Below are positions 20,698 through 33,590 of a stretch of DNA of 64,000 bases, piece by piece. Location: assembly GCF_001548055.1 (NCBI RefSeq), contig NZ_AP014724.1, positions 1 to 64,000 on the forward strand, given 5' to 3'. The position numbers and the translations under genes were made by a program. This DNA comes from Sulfurospirillum cavolei. Lineage in GTDB: Bacteria; Campylobacterota; Campylobacteria; Campylobacterales; Sulfurospirillaceae. The notes under the pieces were generated by a model. That model worked only from the letters and a program-made list of their open reading frames with translations, made no database searches and was not told the origin of the DNA. Numbering within the stretch: the stretch's first letter is position 1; the number at the start of each line of letters is the position of its first letter.

Positions 20698-21737
20698 CGG
20701 CGGCGTCCTTGCGATACGAGAAGGTATAATAAAAGCGGTGCGCCGATAAACGACGTTAAAATGCCCACCGGAAGCGTTACGGGATGCAAAAGCATACGTG
20801 CGGCGAAATCGGCGCCCAAAAGCAATGCTCCTCCGCATAAAGCCGAAAGCGGTATTAACGCTCCGTGCGCGCTTCCTAAGACAAGACGTACCGCATGCGG
20901 TGCGATGAGCCCGATAAAGCCGATAATCCCGAAAAAGGCAACGGCGATAGCGGTACAAAGCGTCGAAAAGAGAATGACGCCGATGCGAAAACGCTTGACT
21001 TCCACGCCTTTGTTAAACGCGTTCTCGTCTCCAAATGCCAATGCGTCGAATTTCCAATGTGCCGCCCAGAGATAAAGAAGTGATGGAATCAAAAAAAGTA
21101 CCATCGCTCCAAGCGTCATAGCGTTGGCTTTGCTCAAATCCCCAAACGTCCAAAAGAGCGTTGCGGCGGCATTAATATCGCTGGTAAAGTACTGTAAAAA
21201 CATCGTTCCCGCATGAAACAAAGAACCTAACCCCACGCCCGCCAAGATCAAAGTGTGCGGAATCATGCCCACAAAATGCGAAATCCATACGATGAGTAGC
21301 GCGCACACGATGCTTGCACCGAAGGCAAAAAGCGCGATATTGAGTTTGAGCCACAGAGGATGCGTCGAAATATCGGATGCACTAAGTGCGATAATCGCAA
21401 ATGCCGCTCCAAATCCAGCCGCTTGCGAAATGCCCAAGGTAAAGGGCGAAGCGAGCGGGTTGCGTAAGACGCCTTGCATCGCCGCTCCCGAGAGTCCCAA
21501 AAGCATGCCGACGAGCAATCCTGCGAGTGCGCGCGGTAAGCGTATGGAAAAAAGGATCATCGAAAAGCTTCCGGAGGAAGGCTCCAGTCCTATGAGTTTG
21601 AGCGTATCGCGTACGACGACACCTCCCGTTCCGCTAATCATATTGAGCCATAAAAGGAGGATAATCGTCAGCGATAAGAACGCAAAAAGTCCGAATCGCT
21701 TGAGCGTGCGCTTGCGATACAGAAGGTGCAAACTCAT
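20694..21737 (-). CDS. ABC transporter permease, FecCD/BtuC family
   Basis: A 347-residue protein with eight to ten membrane segments and the family motifs RLPRALAGLLVGMLLGLSGAAMQG-like (shown in part) near residue 60 and GFIGLIAPHAVRL near 270. The family imports iron-siderophore, heme, cobalamin and related complexes. Start ATG 21737 overlaps the binding-protein stop as ATGA, and the stop overlaps the ATPase start in the same way, so all three transporter genes are translationally coupled. Confidence 0.93.
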   Translation of the reverse strand: MSLHLLYRKRTLKRFGLFAFLSLTIILLLWLNMISGTGGVVVRDTLKLIGLEPSSGSFSMILFSIRLPRALAGLLVGMLLGLSGAAMQGVLRNPLASPFTLGISQAAGFGAAFAIIALSASDISTHPLWLKLNIALFAFGASIVCALLIVWISHFVGMIPHTLILAGVGLGSLFHAGTMFLQYFTSDINAAATLFWTFGDLSKANAMTLGAMVLFLIPSLLYLWAAHWKFDALAFGDENAFNKGVEVKRFRIGVILFSTLCTAIAVAFFGIIGFIGLIAPHAVRLVLGSAHGALIPLSALCGGALLLGADFAARMLLHPVTLPVGILTSFIGAPLLLYLLVSQGRRR

Positions 21738-22759
21738 AAAGGCGGATACTGCAATTGAGATAAAAGCTTCGCACCGTGTTGCGGGTAAAACGCCTCGTAG
21801 ATTTTTTCCGCTTCGGCTTTGACCTCGACTTTGGCACCTAAGCCGCTTGCAATTTGCCATGCGATGACGAAGAGGTTTTCGATATTGGTGCTGTAGTAGT
21901 TATAGCCTAAAACGGTTTTGAGCTGTGCCGTTTTGTACGCGCTGAGCGAATCGTACAAGGCTTTGTGTTCTTGGTACTCCTCTTGAATTTTGGCTTGACC
22001 GAAAAGATCGACGAAAATGATTTCCGGATCGCTTTTCAAGAGAGCCTCTAGCTCGATAAACCGGTGTCCTTTGAGTTTTGTCTGTTCAAAAACGCAGTTT
22101 TTGAGCCCGAGAAGCGCAAACGGAGGATAATCCACTTCGGTACTCGTGAGCCCTTGGACGCCTTTATAGCCTACGCCGCCGACGTAAACACGTTTTTTCT
22201 CCAACGAAAGCGAACGTAAGGTTTTTTCTTGATTTTCGATAAACGCGACGAGGCTTTGCGCGCGCGGTAGCGTTTGCGTGATTTCCCCTAAGAGCAGAAG
22301 CGACTTTTTGACCTCTTCAAGATTTTTTTCTTCCGTACCGCCGTAAGACGCACCGTAGCTTAGGGCAATAATCGGTATATGCGTTTTAGAAGCGATCGTC
22401 TCGATTTGGTTTTGATCGACGAACGAAGTGACGATGAGGTCGGGTTGAAGCGTCAGCAAGGCTTCCATGTCGGGCATTTTACCAGGACCCCCCGGACCGA
22501 TTAACGGAAGTTTGTCGATGGCTTCGGCGCTCATAAACGTACGGTACGGCGATAAAAAGGAGGACTCTTTTTCGATTTTTTCAATGCCGACCAAACGGGT
22601 ATTGAGTCCCAAATACGTTCCCAAACGCAATGCGCCCGGACCTAAAAAAACCAATCGGGACGTTGTGCCGATTTCAACGTTTCGACCGAGCATATCCGTA
22701 TACGATTGAGCGAAAAGCGTACCGGCGAAAAGCAGGCACGCAAGGATTATTTTTTCCAT
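21734..22759 (-). CDS. Periplasmic substrate-binding protein of metal-complex ABC transporter
   Basis: A 341-residue protein with a signal peptide (MEKIILACLLFAGTLFAQS) and the two-lobed TroA/BtuF-like fold: TDMLGRNVEI at the N-terminus, LVFLGPGALRLG, and LQPDLIVTS near residue 110. The GGVGYKGVQGLTSTE segment near 190 is the pattern I associate with a subgroup of iron-complex/corrinoid binding proteins in anaerobes. ATG 22759 lies inside the methyltransferase gene (13-base overlap), so both are read from one transcript. Ligand unknown. Confidence 0.88.
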   Translation of the reverse strand: MEKIILACLLFAGTLFAQSYTDMLGRNVEIGTTSRLVFLGPGALRLGTYLGLNTRLVGIEKIEKESSFLSPYRTFMSAEAIDKLPLIGPGGPGKMPDMEALLTLQPDLIVTSFVDQNQIETIASKTHIPIIALSYGASYGGTEEKNLEEVKKSLLLLGEITQTLPRAQSLVAFIENQEKTLRSLSLEKKRVYVGGVGYKGVQGLTSTEVDYPPFALLGLKNCVFEQTKLKGHRFIELEALLKSDPEIIFVDLFGQAKIQEEYQEHKALYDSLSAYKTAQLKTVLGYNYYSTNIENLFVIAWQIASGLGAKVEVKAEAEKIYEAFYPQHGAKLLSQLQYPPL

Positions 22760-23502
22760 GAGATGAGTTTCACTCCTGAGGTAGTTTGAAAGGCGACATC
22801 GCCGTTTGCGTTTTGCATCGACGTTATGATCGACTTTAGGGCTTGCATGTTCGGATGGGTGCGGTTGATGCGAAGATGCCATAAAACCGACTCCAACGCT
22901 CTATCGTAAGGCATTACATGTAAACGCGTATCTTCCAAATAACGTTCATCATATGCGATACGATTTTGCTCTAGCCACCGAAGGATCAATTCGGAGCCTA
23001 ACGGGGCCTTGAGCGTGAGTCCGTGTGCTTCAAACACGGGATTTAGTAAACCGGAGATGCGCTTTCCCGCCCATCCCAGATAAACACACGCATGTGACGA
23101 AAGGGCGTTAAAACGCTCGATATGTTCGGGCGTTTGGAGCGCGGGCGACATCGAAGAGAAGCAAATATCGAAAGTTCGGTCGGTTTGAAAATCATCCCAC
23201 GTCCCGCAAAAAAAGTCGAATTTATCCCCAAGGTTTGCTTGATCGGCGTCTTCTTTGAGGACGTTTAGCATCTCTTGGGAGAGATCAAGTGCGCTTACAT
23301 GTAAGGCTTTGTGTGCGAAGTGAAGCGTGTAAACACCCGTACCGCATCCTACGTCCAAAAGCGTTTTCCCTTCAAAGTCGATACCGTTTTGCGCGAGCGA
23401 TTGAAAGATGCGCCGTTGAAACTCCGAGAGGTTTAAAGAAAAGCGCGGATACTGTTTGGCTTTTTGATCCCATAAGGAGCGGTTTGCGGAGGCGTTGAAC
23501 AT
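22747..23502 (-). CDS. Class I SAM-dependent methyltransferase heading the uptake operon
   Basis: A 251-residue cytoplasmic protein with the SAM-binding motif LLDVGCGTGVYTLHF near residue 48 and the acidic ALDLS loop after the next strand. The substrate is not evident. It is the first gene of the minus-strand transporter operon and overlaps the binding-protein gene by 13 bases. In such a position it could modify a metallophore or corrinoid, or act on the imported complex (inference). The promoter region 23503-23586 carries a dyad at 23517-23545. Confidence 0.82.
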   Translation of the reverse strand: MFNASANRSLWDQKAKQYPRFSLNLSEFQRRIFQSLAQNGIDFEGKTLLDVGCGTGVYTLHFAHKALHVSALDLSQEMLNVLKEDADQANLGDKFDFFCGTWDDFQTDRTFDICFSSMSPALQTPEHIERFNALSSHACVYLGWAGKRISGLLNPVFEAHGLTLKAPLGSELILRWLEQNRIAYDERYLEDTRLHVMPYDRALESVLWHLRINRTHPNMQALKSIITSMQNANGDVAFQTTSGVKLISWKK

Positions 23503-23516
23503 TTTTAGACCCCATA

Positions 23517-23545
23517 AATAATACCAATTCTATTTCGATATTATT
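23517..23545. promoter_or_regulatory. Inverted repeat in the promoter of the uptake operon, candidate operator
   Basis: AATAATA (23517-23523) and TATTATT (23539-23545) form perfect 7-bp arms with a 15-base spacer, 15-43 bases before the first gene of the metal-uptake operon. An AT-rich dyad here suggests a metal-responsive repressor of the Fur superfamily, but sequence alone does not prove it. Confidence 0.4.
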
Positions 23546-23586
23546 CTAGCGTTCCTCGCGTTAATCAAACCTGAAAACCAAACCGA

Positions 23587-25257
23587 CTAGCTTTTGGGTT
23601 TATACCCGATTCTAAATCCGCCCCAGTGACGAGCGCGTACATAGATCGGAATGGAAATATCATGCATAATATCGCCGTTTTCACGGATATAAGTTTGCAG
23701 TAAAACGCGTTTTTCGTGATTGGCTCCGCGAACGCCGCTATCGGTAAAGATACGTTTTGAGCGATTTTGGAAAAGGTCTTTTTGGTAATCGCCGCTCAGC
23801 GGTGCGCGTGCATTATGCGTCGAGATGTATCCTGATTTGTGCATGGCGACGGCATAAAAAAGCGTTTGCTGATTTTCTTTCATTAACGTATCGACAACGA
23901 TCGGAAATGCCTGATCGGTAAAAGCATCGTAGCGATTGGTAAATTTTTGCGGGTCGGTACCCGCAATCGGCTTGAAATTCGTGTCGAAAATATCGTCGAT
24001 ACTGAGTTGTCCGCGTTGAATCGCCTCTTCAAAAATCGCTTCGATCGCTTGTTTTGCACCGAGGCATTTTTGGTACATCTGCTCGTGGTACTCGTCCATC
24101 GCAAACGCGCTAAGATTTTCGTGTGCACTTTCGGCACTGCCGATAATGGCTTGCGTTTGTCCCGAGATGGACTTCATCTCTTTCGTACCCGATTCAAGCT
24201 GGTCGCTGATTTTATCGATCGCATCGCGAATCGTGAGCAATTGGTCGCTATTATAATGCGAACTTGTCGCGATATGATCGATTTGCTCTTCGATTTTTTC
24301 GGCGTTTTGAATAAAGTTTTTGATCTCCTCTCCCACGCTTTGAACCGTTTGCGACGCACGATCGACTTCATGACGTAAGGCTTCGATGCTGCTAAAAACG
24401 TCGATCGTGTCTTGTTGAATCTCCTTAACGATAATCGTCACCTCGTTGGTCGATTTGGACGTGCGCTCGGCAAGGTTGCGTACTTCGTCCGCTACGACGG
24501 CAAATCCTCTACCGTGTTCACCCGCCCTTGCGGCTTCGATAGCGGCATTGAGTGCTAAAAGATTGGTTTGATCGGCAATGTCGTCGATGACGGTCGTGAC
24601 GTTTTGAATGTTCAGCGATTTTTCTTTGAGTTCGTTAACTTTGCGCGAAGCATCGGCGGTTTGCGCATTGATATTCGCCATATTGGCGATAATCTCGCTG
24701 AGTTCTTGAACGCTTTTTTTACTTTCGCTCATGGAGAGTTTGGCAAACGAAGAAGCGTCTTGCGAATTGGTGCTGACGCGATTGACATGTTCAAAAATAT
24801 TTTGAGCCGATTCGGAAATCTTACCGATAGAATGAGCTTTTTCTTCCAATTTCTTAGACATCGCGTCGATGGAAAACATCAAGCGTGCCGTCGAAATCGA
24901 ATTGCGGGCGGCACTGTTGGAATAGTGCTCGCTCAACTCGATCAGCAAGGCGATGAGTTCGTAAGGCTCGCCCAGAAGTTCTTGAATAAACGGTTCATCT
25001 TTTTCGAGTGCGTTAAAAGAGTGCTTTGTTTTTTCCCGTGTGCTTTTCGCGCGTGCTTTGAGGTCAATCAACAACCGAATCGCTTGAGAAAGCGGGCGGA
25101 TCATTTTGACGTATGCCGCAAGCATGAAAGAGAGCAAAAGTCCGACTTCCAAGCCAAGTGCGAGAAAAACGGGCACTCCCAACGCAACGCTTAGGGCGAT
25201 GCATACCGATGTGATGATGAAAAAAGAGCCGAGCAGCCGATACGAACGTTCTAACAT
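23587..25257 (-). CDS. Methyl-accepting chemotaxis protein with C-terminal sensor-like domain
   Basis: A 556-residue chemoreceptor. Two adjacent N-terminal hydrophobic segments (about 8-26 and 31-50) with almost no periplasmic loop are followed by a long helical region and the signalling tip [15 protein letters not shown]...[18 protein letters not shown] near residues 230-265. After the signalling domain comes a further domain (about 410-556) with [16 protein letters not shown] and WGGFRIGY, which resembles cytoplasmic Cache-like sensors. Sensing is therefore probably internal or at the membrane rather than periplasmic. Start at ATG 25257, with AAAGG upstream; a longer frame exists but starts poorly. 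Confidence 0.9.
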   Translation of the reverse strand: MLERSYRLLGSFFIITSVCIALSVALGVPVFLALGLEVGLLLSFMLAAYVKMIRPLSQAIRLLIDLKARAKSTREKTKHSFNALEKDEPFIQELLGEPYELIALLIELSEHYSNSAARNSISTARLMFSIDAMSKKLEEKAHSIGKISESAQNIFEHVNRVSTNSQDASSFAKLSMSESKKSVQELSEIIANMANINAQTADASRKVNELKEKSLNIQNVTTVIDDIADQTNLLALNAAIEAARAGEHGRGFAVVADEVRNLAERTSKSTNEVTIIVKEIQQDTIDVFSSIEALRHEVDRASQTVQSVGEEIKNFIQNAEKIEEQIDHIATSSHYNSDQLLTIRDAIDKISDQLESGTKEMKSISGQTQAIIGSAESAHENLSAFAMDEYHEQMYQKCLGAKQAIEAIFEEAIQRGQLSIDDIFDTNFKPIAGTDPQKFTNRYDAFTDQAFPIVVDTLMKENQQTLFYAVAMHKSGYISTHNARAPLSGDYQKDLFQNRSKRIFTDSGVRGANHEKRVLLQTYIRENGDIMHDISIPIYVRARHWGGFRIGYKPKS

Positions 25258-25526
25258 GTCAAAGCCTTTGCGGTTCAAAAGTGTTATGGTGAAGAAGGCA
25301 TGTATTTCATGGATTTTCCGTAAAATCCGGCGCTTAAGAAGTCTTGAGAATTTTGCTTTCAAGACATGTAAGAGCTCTAAAGAGCATAACGTACTTTGTA
25401 TGATAAAGATATGATAGCCGATCGTATGCCAAAGGTTGAAGCGTTTCGTGTTTAATTTTTACACTCTCAACAAAAAAAGAGCAAAATTAAGCTAAAATTT
25501 CACATTTAATTTTTTAGGAGGATACG

Positions 25527-26396
25527 GTGTCCGGTATCTCAAAATTTAGTAAAATCAATAATCTCAAATCCGTTAAAAAATGTCTTTTTCCCGCCGCAGG
25601 CTACGGTACGCGCTTCTTACCCGCAACCAAAGCGATGCCCAAAGAGATGTTGCCCGTTTTAACCAAACCTTTGATTCAATACGGCGTCGAAGAGGCGGTG
25701 AGTGCGGGAATCGACACGATGGCAATCGTTACGGGGCGCGGCAAGCGAGCGATTGAAGACCACTTTGACGTCAGTTACGAATTGGAACATCAGATCAAAG
25801 GAACGTCCAAAGAGAGCTATTTGACAGAGATCCGAAATCTAATCGACAATTGTACGTTCAGCTACACGCGACAAGTCGAGATGAAAGGGTTGGGACACGC
25901 GATTTTAACGGGAAAAACCCTGATCGGAGACGAACCGTTTGCCGTCATTTTGGCCGACGACTTGTGCGACAATAACGAAGACGATCCGGTTTTGAAACAG
26001 ATGGTCGAAGTGTACGAAAAATACCGTTGTTGCGTCGTCGCCATCGAAGAAGTGCCCAAAGAAGAGACCAACAAATACGGCGTTATCGACGGTCGCATCG
26101 TGGACGGCAACCCTTCGGTTTTGCGCGTCTCCAATATGGTCGAAAAACCCGATCCTAAAGATGCTCCGACCAATTTGGCGATTATCGGACGCTATATTTT
26201 AATTCCCGAAATTTTTGAAGTCATCGAAAACACTAAACCCGGCAAAGGCGGCGAGATTCAGATTACCGACGCGTTGTTGGAGTTGGCAAAACAAGGCAAA
26301 GTTATCGCTTATAAATTTCAAGGCAGACGCTTTGACTGCGGTTCGATCGAAGGCTTTGTCGAAGCGACCAATTACTTTCACGATAAACTCAAATAA
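25527..26396 (+). CDS. galU: UTP-glucose-1-phosphate uridylyltransferase
   Basis: Makes UDP-glucose for lipopolysaccharide and other glycans. The 289-residue protein has the nucleotidyltransferase signature LFPAAGYGTRFLPATKAMPKEM (quoted in two parts: LFPAAGYGTRFLP and TKAMPKEM) near residue 20, and ILADDLCDN near 130. Start GTG 25527 has a perfect AGGAGG at 25516-25521. A -10 TAAAAT lies at 25493-25498. A strong hairpin terminator follows at 26405. Confidence 0.96.
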   Translation: MSGISKFSKINNLKSVKKCLFPAAGYGTRFLPATKAMPKEMLPVLTKPLIQYGVEEAVSAGIDTMAIVTGRGKRAIEDHFDVSYELEHQIKGTSKESYLTEIRNLIDNCTFSYTRQVEMKGLGHAILTGKTLIGDEPFAVILADDLCDNNEDDPVLKQMVEVYEKYRCCVVAIEEVPKEETNKYGVIDGRIVDGNPSVLRVSNMVEKPDPKDAPTNLAIIGRYILIPEIFEVIENTKPGKGGEIQITDALLELAKQGKVIAYKFQGRRFDCGSIEGFVEATNYFHDKLK

Positions 26397-26404
26397 CTCG
26401 ATTT

Positions 26405-26436
26405 GACGCCTTATACAGGGCTTTGCATAAGGCGTC
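26405..26436 (+). terminator. Rho-independent terminator after galU
   Basis: Perfect 10-bp stem GACGCCTTAT / ATAAGGCGTC with a 12-base loop, followed by a T-rich run (CCCTCTTTTTCTCTTTCTTT) to 26459. Confidence 0.85.
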
Positions 26437-26523
26437 GCCCTCTTTTTCTCTTTCTTTGTTTCACAGAAGATAAACCCTTTATTAGCTTCCGTAAGTTATA
26501 ATCAGAGCATTAAAAAATAATGA

Positions 26524-29751
<3,228 letters not shown>

Positions 29752-29755
<4 letters not shown>

Positions 29756-30417
29756 AACTCTCTACCGTCTTTGACGGGAACAAAGAGGCACTCTTCAAGC
29801 GTCTCTTTGTTCAAGCCGTCGTGTGTTTTGGTGTAACGCATGATAACTTGTCGGTCGCCTTTTTCGATAGGTGCTACTAAAATACCGCCGATTTTGAGCT
29901 GATCGAAAATTTTTTGAGGCACTTGGGCGATTGAGGCGGAAAACAAAATACGATCAAACGGAGCAAACTCCCTCCAACCGTTTTGTCCGTCGTCAAAGCG
30001 CGTGTGAATCGATGAGATACCCAAAAGTTTAAAACGCTCTCTGGCTTCTTTCAAAAGTCGTTCGATGCGCTCTATCGTAAAGACGCGGCGAATAACTTTG
30101 CTTAGAATCAATGCTTGGTATCCGCTTCCGCAACCGATTTCCAAAACGCTATCGGCTCCTTGACATCTGAGTGCTTCGGTCATTTTGGCAACCGTTAGAG
30201 GCGAACTGATCCATTGATTGGATGCTAAAGGAAGTGCATCGAGCCGGTAAGCGTGCAATGCCATGCCTTGGGGCACGAACAATTCGCGTTCACTTTGGCA
30301 AAACGCCTCGTAAACGGAAGGGCTTAAGGGGAAAATTTTGGCGATTTCATCCGCCATTTTTTTGTTTTTTTGAAAGCGAATTTTGTCTTTAAAATGAGCC
30401 GTTTGAGACATACTCAC
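29752..30417 (-). CDS. pcm: Protein-L-isoaspartate O-methyltransferase family protein
   Basis: The 221-residue protein has the PCMT layout: a short N-terminal helix, PLASNQWISSPLTVAKMTEAL (only part matching the PIGxGQTIS-type motif) near residue 63, and the SAM site VLEIGCGSGYQALIL near 95. The family repairs isoaspartyl residues in aged proteins. The GQTIS-like segment is altered (SNQWISSP), so true repair activity is less certain. I take GTG 30417 as start: AGGA lies 6 bases upstream and it overlaps the preceding stop as GTGA. Confidence 0.83.
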
Positions 30418-31145
30418 GCCAATCCTATATTAATATATCGTCGCATTGTTTGAATTTCATGTCGATCAAAAGCGTGCGTAAGAACACTTTTTTGATCGTC
30501 ACGGTACGCTTCGCCGAAAGGCGTAATAATCCCGCTAGAAGCCGCCATCGAATCGTCCGAACTATTTGCACATATGACGTAAGACTGGTCGGCGATCGCT
30601 AATGCCGAGCCGAGCGTTTCGAAATGGTCTTTGCGTTGTTTGCCCCAATACGCGGGAACTAAAATCACGTCTGCTCCCTTGATGCGTTCCCATAAAGCGG
30701 GAAATCGTAATTCAAAGCAAATCAATACAGCAATTTTTATTCCTTCGATTTGGACGATACGAATATCTTCGAGCTTGCCCGCGTGAAAATAGCGCATTTC
30801 ATCGCCCAATGCGAAGAGCTTGGCTTTTGCTTGCGTGTAGACGAGGTGTCCGTCGCAAAAGAGATGAAAGGTATTGAAAAAACAGTTCTCTTTTCTTTCG
30901 ATGAGCGTGAGACCTAAGGTTTTCAAATGCGAGAGCTTGGCAAGTTTGGGAAGCATATTATGACTAAATGCCGCCGCTTCGTGCATACGATCGTAACTGT
31001 AGCCGCTTAAACAGAGTTCCGGTGCTAAAACGATACCGTGATCGGGCGTTTGCGATACCAATGATGAGAGCGTTGCAAAATTTTCTTCAAAAGAGTGCCC
31101 TTCGTATGCAAACTGAAGGGCGCAAAGCGTGGGATTAGAAATCAT
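30414..31145 (-). CDS. Carbon-nitrogen hydrolase (nitrilase superfamily)
   Basis: A 243-residue amidase-type enzyme with the superfamily Glu-Lys-Cys triad: Glu in [12 protein letters not shown] near residue 45, Lys in [13 protein letters not shown], and Cys in [11 protein letters not shown] near 145. Small-amide or omega-amidase-like activity is possible; substrate unknown. I start it at ATG 31145, inside the end of nrdB (11-base overlap), because translation further upstream lies in nrdB. It overlaps the pcm-like gene by 4 bases, so nrdB, this gene and pcm form a unit. Confidence 0.85.
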   Translation of the reverse strand: MISNPTLCALQFAYEGHSFEENFATLSSLVSQTPDHGIVLAPELCLSGYSYDRMHEAAAFSHNMLPKLAKLSHLKTLGLTLIERKENCFFNTFHLFCDGHLVYTQAKAKLFALGDEMRYFHAGKLEDIRIVQIEGIKIAVLICFELRFPALWERIKGADVILVPAYWGKQRKDHFETLGSALAIADQSYVICANSSDDSMAASSGIITPFGEAYRDDQKSVLTHAFDRHEIQTMRRYINIGLA

Positions 31146-32157
31146 CGAAAGAGAGGCTTCCTTTACTGTAGTTGGAGACGTTGCCTTCAAAGAAGTTGGT
31201 CTTTTGGTCGTTAAATTTTGAGAAGTCGTCGACCCATTTGATCGGATGCTTGACGTTGTAGCGTTTCTCAAATCCGACGGCACTTAAGCGATCGTCGATC
31301 AGGTAGTGAATATAGGTTTCGATAATGTCGTCGGTAAAGCCCATAATTTGGTTTCGCGTGATGTATTTACCCCATTCGATTTCCAACTCTCCGGCTTTTT
31401 CGAACATCTCGTACACTTTAGCTTTAAGTGCGTCCGTAAAGAGATCGGGTCGCTCTTTTCGGACGGAATTAATCATGTTTTGAAATAACAAAAGATGCGT
31501 AATTTCGTCGCGTTGAATAAAGCGAATCATCTGAGCACTTCCGAGCATTCTCCCTGCGCGCGCCAAAGCATAGATTGCCGTAAATCCGGAGTAAAAATAG
31601 AGCCCTTCCAAGATTTGATTGGCAAACATCGCTAAGACCAGTTTTTCTTCGGTCACGTCGCCTGCTAGCTCTTCGTAAACGCTGGAGATATAGTCGTTTT
31701 TACGGCGTAGCACGTCGTCGTGTTTTTCCATTTCATAGATCAGGTCGGTATTGTCGCAAATCGCTTCGACCATGACGGCATACGACTTGGAATGGTTCGC
31801 CTCTTCGTAAGCTTGTCGTGCCAAGCATGCGTTAATTTCGGGCGCACTGATGTAGGGATTGATATTGTCGGCAAGATTGTTGGTTTGGAAACTGTCCATA
31901 CTGATGAGTTGCGACCATACCAAATCGTACATGCGCTTTTCCGCGTCGGTCAAATTGCGGCTGTAGTCGATGACGTCTTTCGTGGTATCGACTTCGCGCG
32001 GAAACCACGTGTTGGCTTCCATCATATCCCAAAGTTTGAGGGCCCACGTGTATTTGGCTTTGGTAAAATTTAAAATACCGTGCGGATTACCGCCGAAAAT
32101 TTTGCGATCTTGTAAACTTTCATCCGAGTTTGGGTTATAAATTTTTTTGCGCTCCAT
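31135..32157 (-). CDS. nrdB: Ribonucleoside-diphosphate reductase beta subunit (class Ia type)
   Basis: NrdB holds the diiron centre and tyrosyl radical that activate NrdA (not in this window). The 340-residue protein has the metal ligands in EEANHSKSY (Glu and His, with the radical Tyr four residues after the His), EGLYFYSGF and [11 protein letters not shown] start at ATG 32157 (MERKK), eight bases after AAGGA; ATG 32163 two codons upstream is possible. A minus-strand TATACT at 32262-32267 may be its -10. Nitrilase and pcm-like genes follow with overlaps. Confidence 0.96.
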   Translation of the reverse strand: MERKKIYNPNSDESLQDRKIFGGNPHGILNFTKAKYTWALKLWDMMEANTWFPREVDTTKDVIDYSRNLTDAEKRMYDLVWSQLISMDSFQTNNLADNINPYISAPEINACLARQAYEEANHSKSYAVMVEAICDNTDLIYEMEKHDDVLRRKNDYISSVYEELAGDVTEEKLVLAMFANQILEGLYFYSGFTAIYALARAGRMLGSAQMIRFIQRDEITHLLLFQNMINSVRKERPDLFTDALKAKVYEMFEKAGELEIEWGKYITRNQIMGFTDDIIETYIHYLIDDRLSAVGFEKRYNVKHPIKWVDDFSKFNDQKTNFFEGNVSNYSKGSLSFDDF

Positions 32158-32450
32158 CGGCATTTTCCTTGTAGTTGTGTTTGACGTTAAACGCGATAAA
32201 AACCGATACGATCGGTTCATGCCGCGATCGTAGCTTTGCACGGTCTACGATAGTATAGGGTGTTGAAATAAGAGGTTATTTTATCGAAAATTCCTTAATT
32301 CTATAGACTCGCGATGCATTAAGAGATGAAAAGAAGACCAATAGTTTGCATGTTTTGAGGCTTATATGTCGGCGTAACACTCATATTCTCTCGAACTTTT
32401 TGTGCATTAAGTGTCTTAAGTTTTAGCCCTCTCATGGTAAAATCCACGTC

Positions 32451-33149
32451 ATGATAGCCAAGCATGTTCACGAATTTTCCAAAAACGCGTACCGTTACGA
32501 TGCACATAATGCCCTTCAACAATCTATTGCCGATTATTTGATTGCCGGAATTACCGCTCGAGCCGCTCGCGTAGTCGATTTAGGATGCGGTAGCGGTGCG
32601 GTGTGCAAACGTTTGCCGTGGAACTACGAACGTTTCGTCGGCATCGACAGTGCACCCGCCATGTGCGCGTTGCATCCCAAAAACGATACGATCGAAGTCG
32701 TATGCGATGATTTTGAATCGCAAGAAGTATTGCAGGCGTTTCTGCCTTGCGATCTTTTGATTTCGTCGTCCGCGTTGCAATGGGCGAATGATCTCGAAGC
32801 CCTTTTAGCGTACGTTGCAACGCGGACGCACGAAATTGCTTTTGCCGTTTTTACCGATCGAACGTTTCAAACGCTTTACGACCTTAGCGGGTTGCCTTCG
32901 TTTCTTCCCAATGCAAAAGAGCTTAGGAAAATGATCGAGCAACGCTTTACATGTCGGTTTGAAATCAAAACCTTTGAGCTCTTCTTTGAAGACACCCTCT
33001 CTTTATTTCGTTACATTAAAAAAAGCGGCGTCAGCGGCGGTCAAAAACGCCTTAGCGTCGCACAGACCAAACAGCTCATTCAAAATTACCCGCAATGCCA
33101 TTTGGAGTTTGAGGTACTTTTTGTGTGGGGTACTCCTTCCAAAGCTTAA
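32451..33149 (+). CDS. bioC: BioC-like SAM-dependent methyltransferase
   Basis: The 232-residue protein has the N-terminal FSKNAYRYDAHNALQ, SAM motif VVDLGCGSGAVC near residue 41, SSSALQWANDL near 105 and YIKKSGVSGG near 185, the pattern of malonyl-ACP O-methyltransferase, which starts the pimeloyl moiety of biotin. No other biotin gene is nearby. No Shine-Dalgarno sequence precedes ATG 32451; instead TAAAAT at 32438-32443 ends only seven bases before the ATG, so the message may be leaderless. Confidence 0.8.
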   Translation: MIAKHVHEFSKNAYRYDAHNALQQSIADYLIAGITARAARVVDLGCGSGAVCKRLPWNYERFVGIDSAPAMCALHPKNDTIEVVCDDFESQEVLQAFLPCDLLISSSALQWANDLEALLAYVATRTHEIAFAVFTDRTFQTLYDLSGLPSFLPNAKELRKMIEQRFTCRFEIKTFELFFEDTLSLFRYIKKSGVSGGQKRLSVAQTKQLIQNYPQCHLEFEVLFVWGTPSKA

Positions 33150-33590
33150 TTATTACAGTTAATTAATATAATTATAATAGTTAAAAATTATTAACTTTTT
33201 ACAAAAAGAGTTTTTATATCAATTTATTTATAATAAACATAAGTAAAAGTTAGAAAAATCCCCATAACTAGGGCTTATTATTAAAAAAGCTTAAACAAAT
33301 TATTTTGATTTATTACGTCATTTTTGGTAAAAATTAAAATATTTTTCTCCAAAAAGTTTATAAAAATTTACTTTTTTGAGTGAAAAAAGCAAAAAACGTA
33401 AAATTTTTTTTGTATTTCCAATCTCGATAAATAGGGCATTCCGCTCCAAACTCCTATTTTAGGGCTTTTAATCTCTCGAAATTGTAAGTTTCTTCTAAGA
33501 TTTAACCTTTACAATGGAAGGACAAAGAGGCACTTTTCGGGGGAGCGGTTTTGCTCTAACCTTAAAGTCCAAAGACAACAAGGAGAAGCG
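33150..33590 (+). promoter_or_regulatory. AT-rich control region of the first reductase operon
   Basis: No gene fits in this 441-base stretch. It is very AT-rich to about 33420. A TACAAT at 33510-33515 is the likely -10, leaving a 70-base leader; the second reductase operon has the same TACAAT at nearly the same distance. TAGGGC(A/T)T occurs at 33269, 33432 and 33460, and related copies precede the second operon. The leader (33520-33580) can fold around GAGC/GCTC, and AAGGAG at 33581-33586 serves the first gene. Confidence 0.6.

Noticed and set aside
20698-20958. Extended N-terminus of the transport ATPase and similar upstream extensions of the permease and binding protein
   Set aside because: The added residues are translated from neighbouring genes in another frame, and each gene has a start overlapping the previous stop by a few bases.
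33516-33590. A molybdenum-cofactor riboswitch before the first reductase gene
   Set aside because: The leader has small stems, but I could not fit the conserved Moco-motif sequence. A covariance search would decide.
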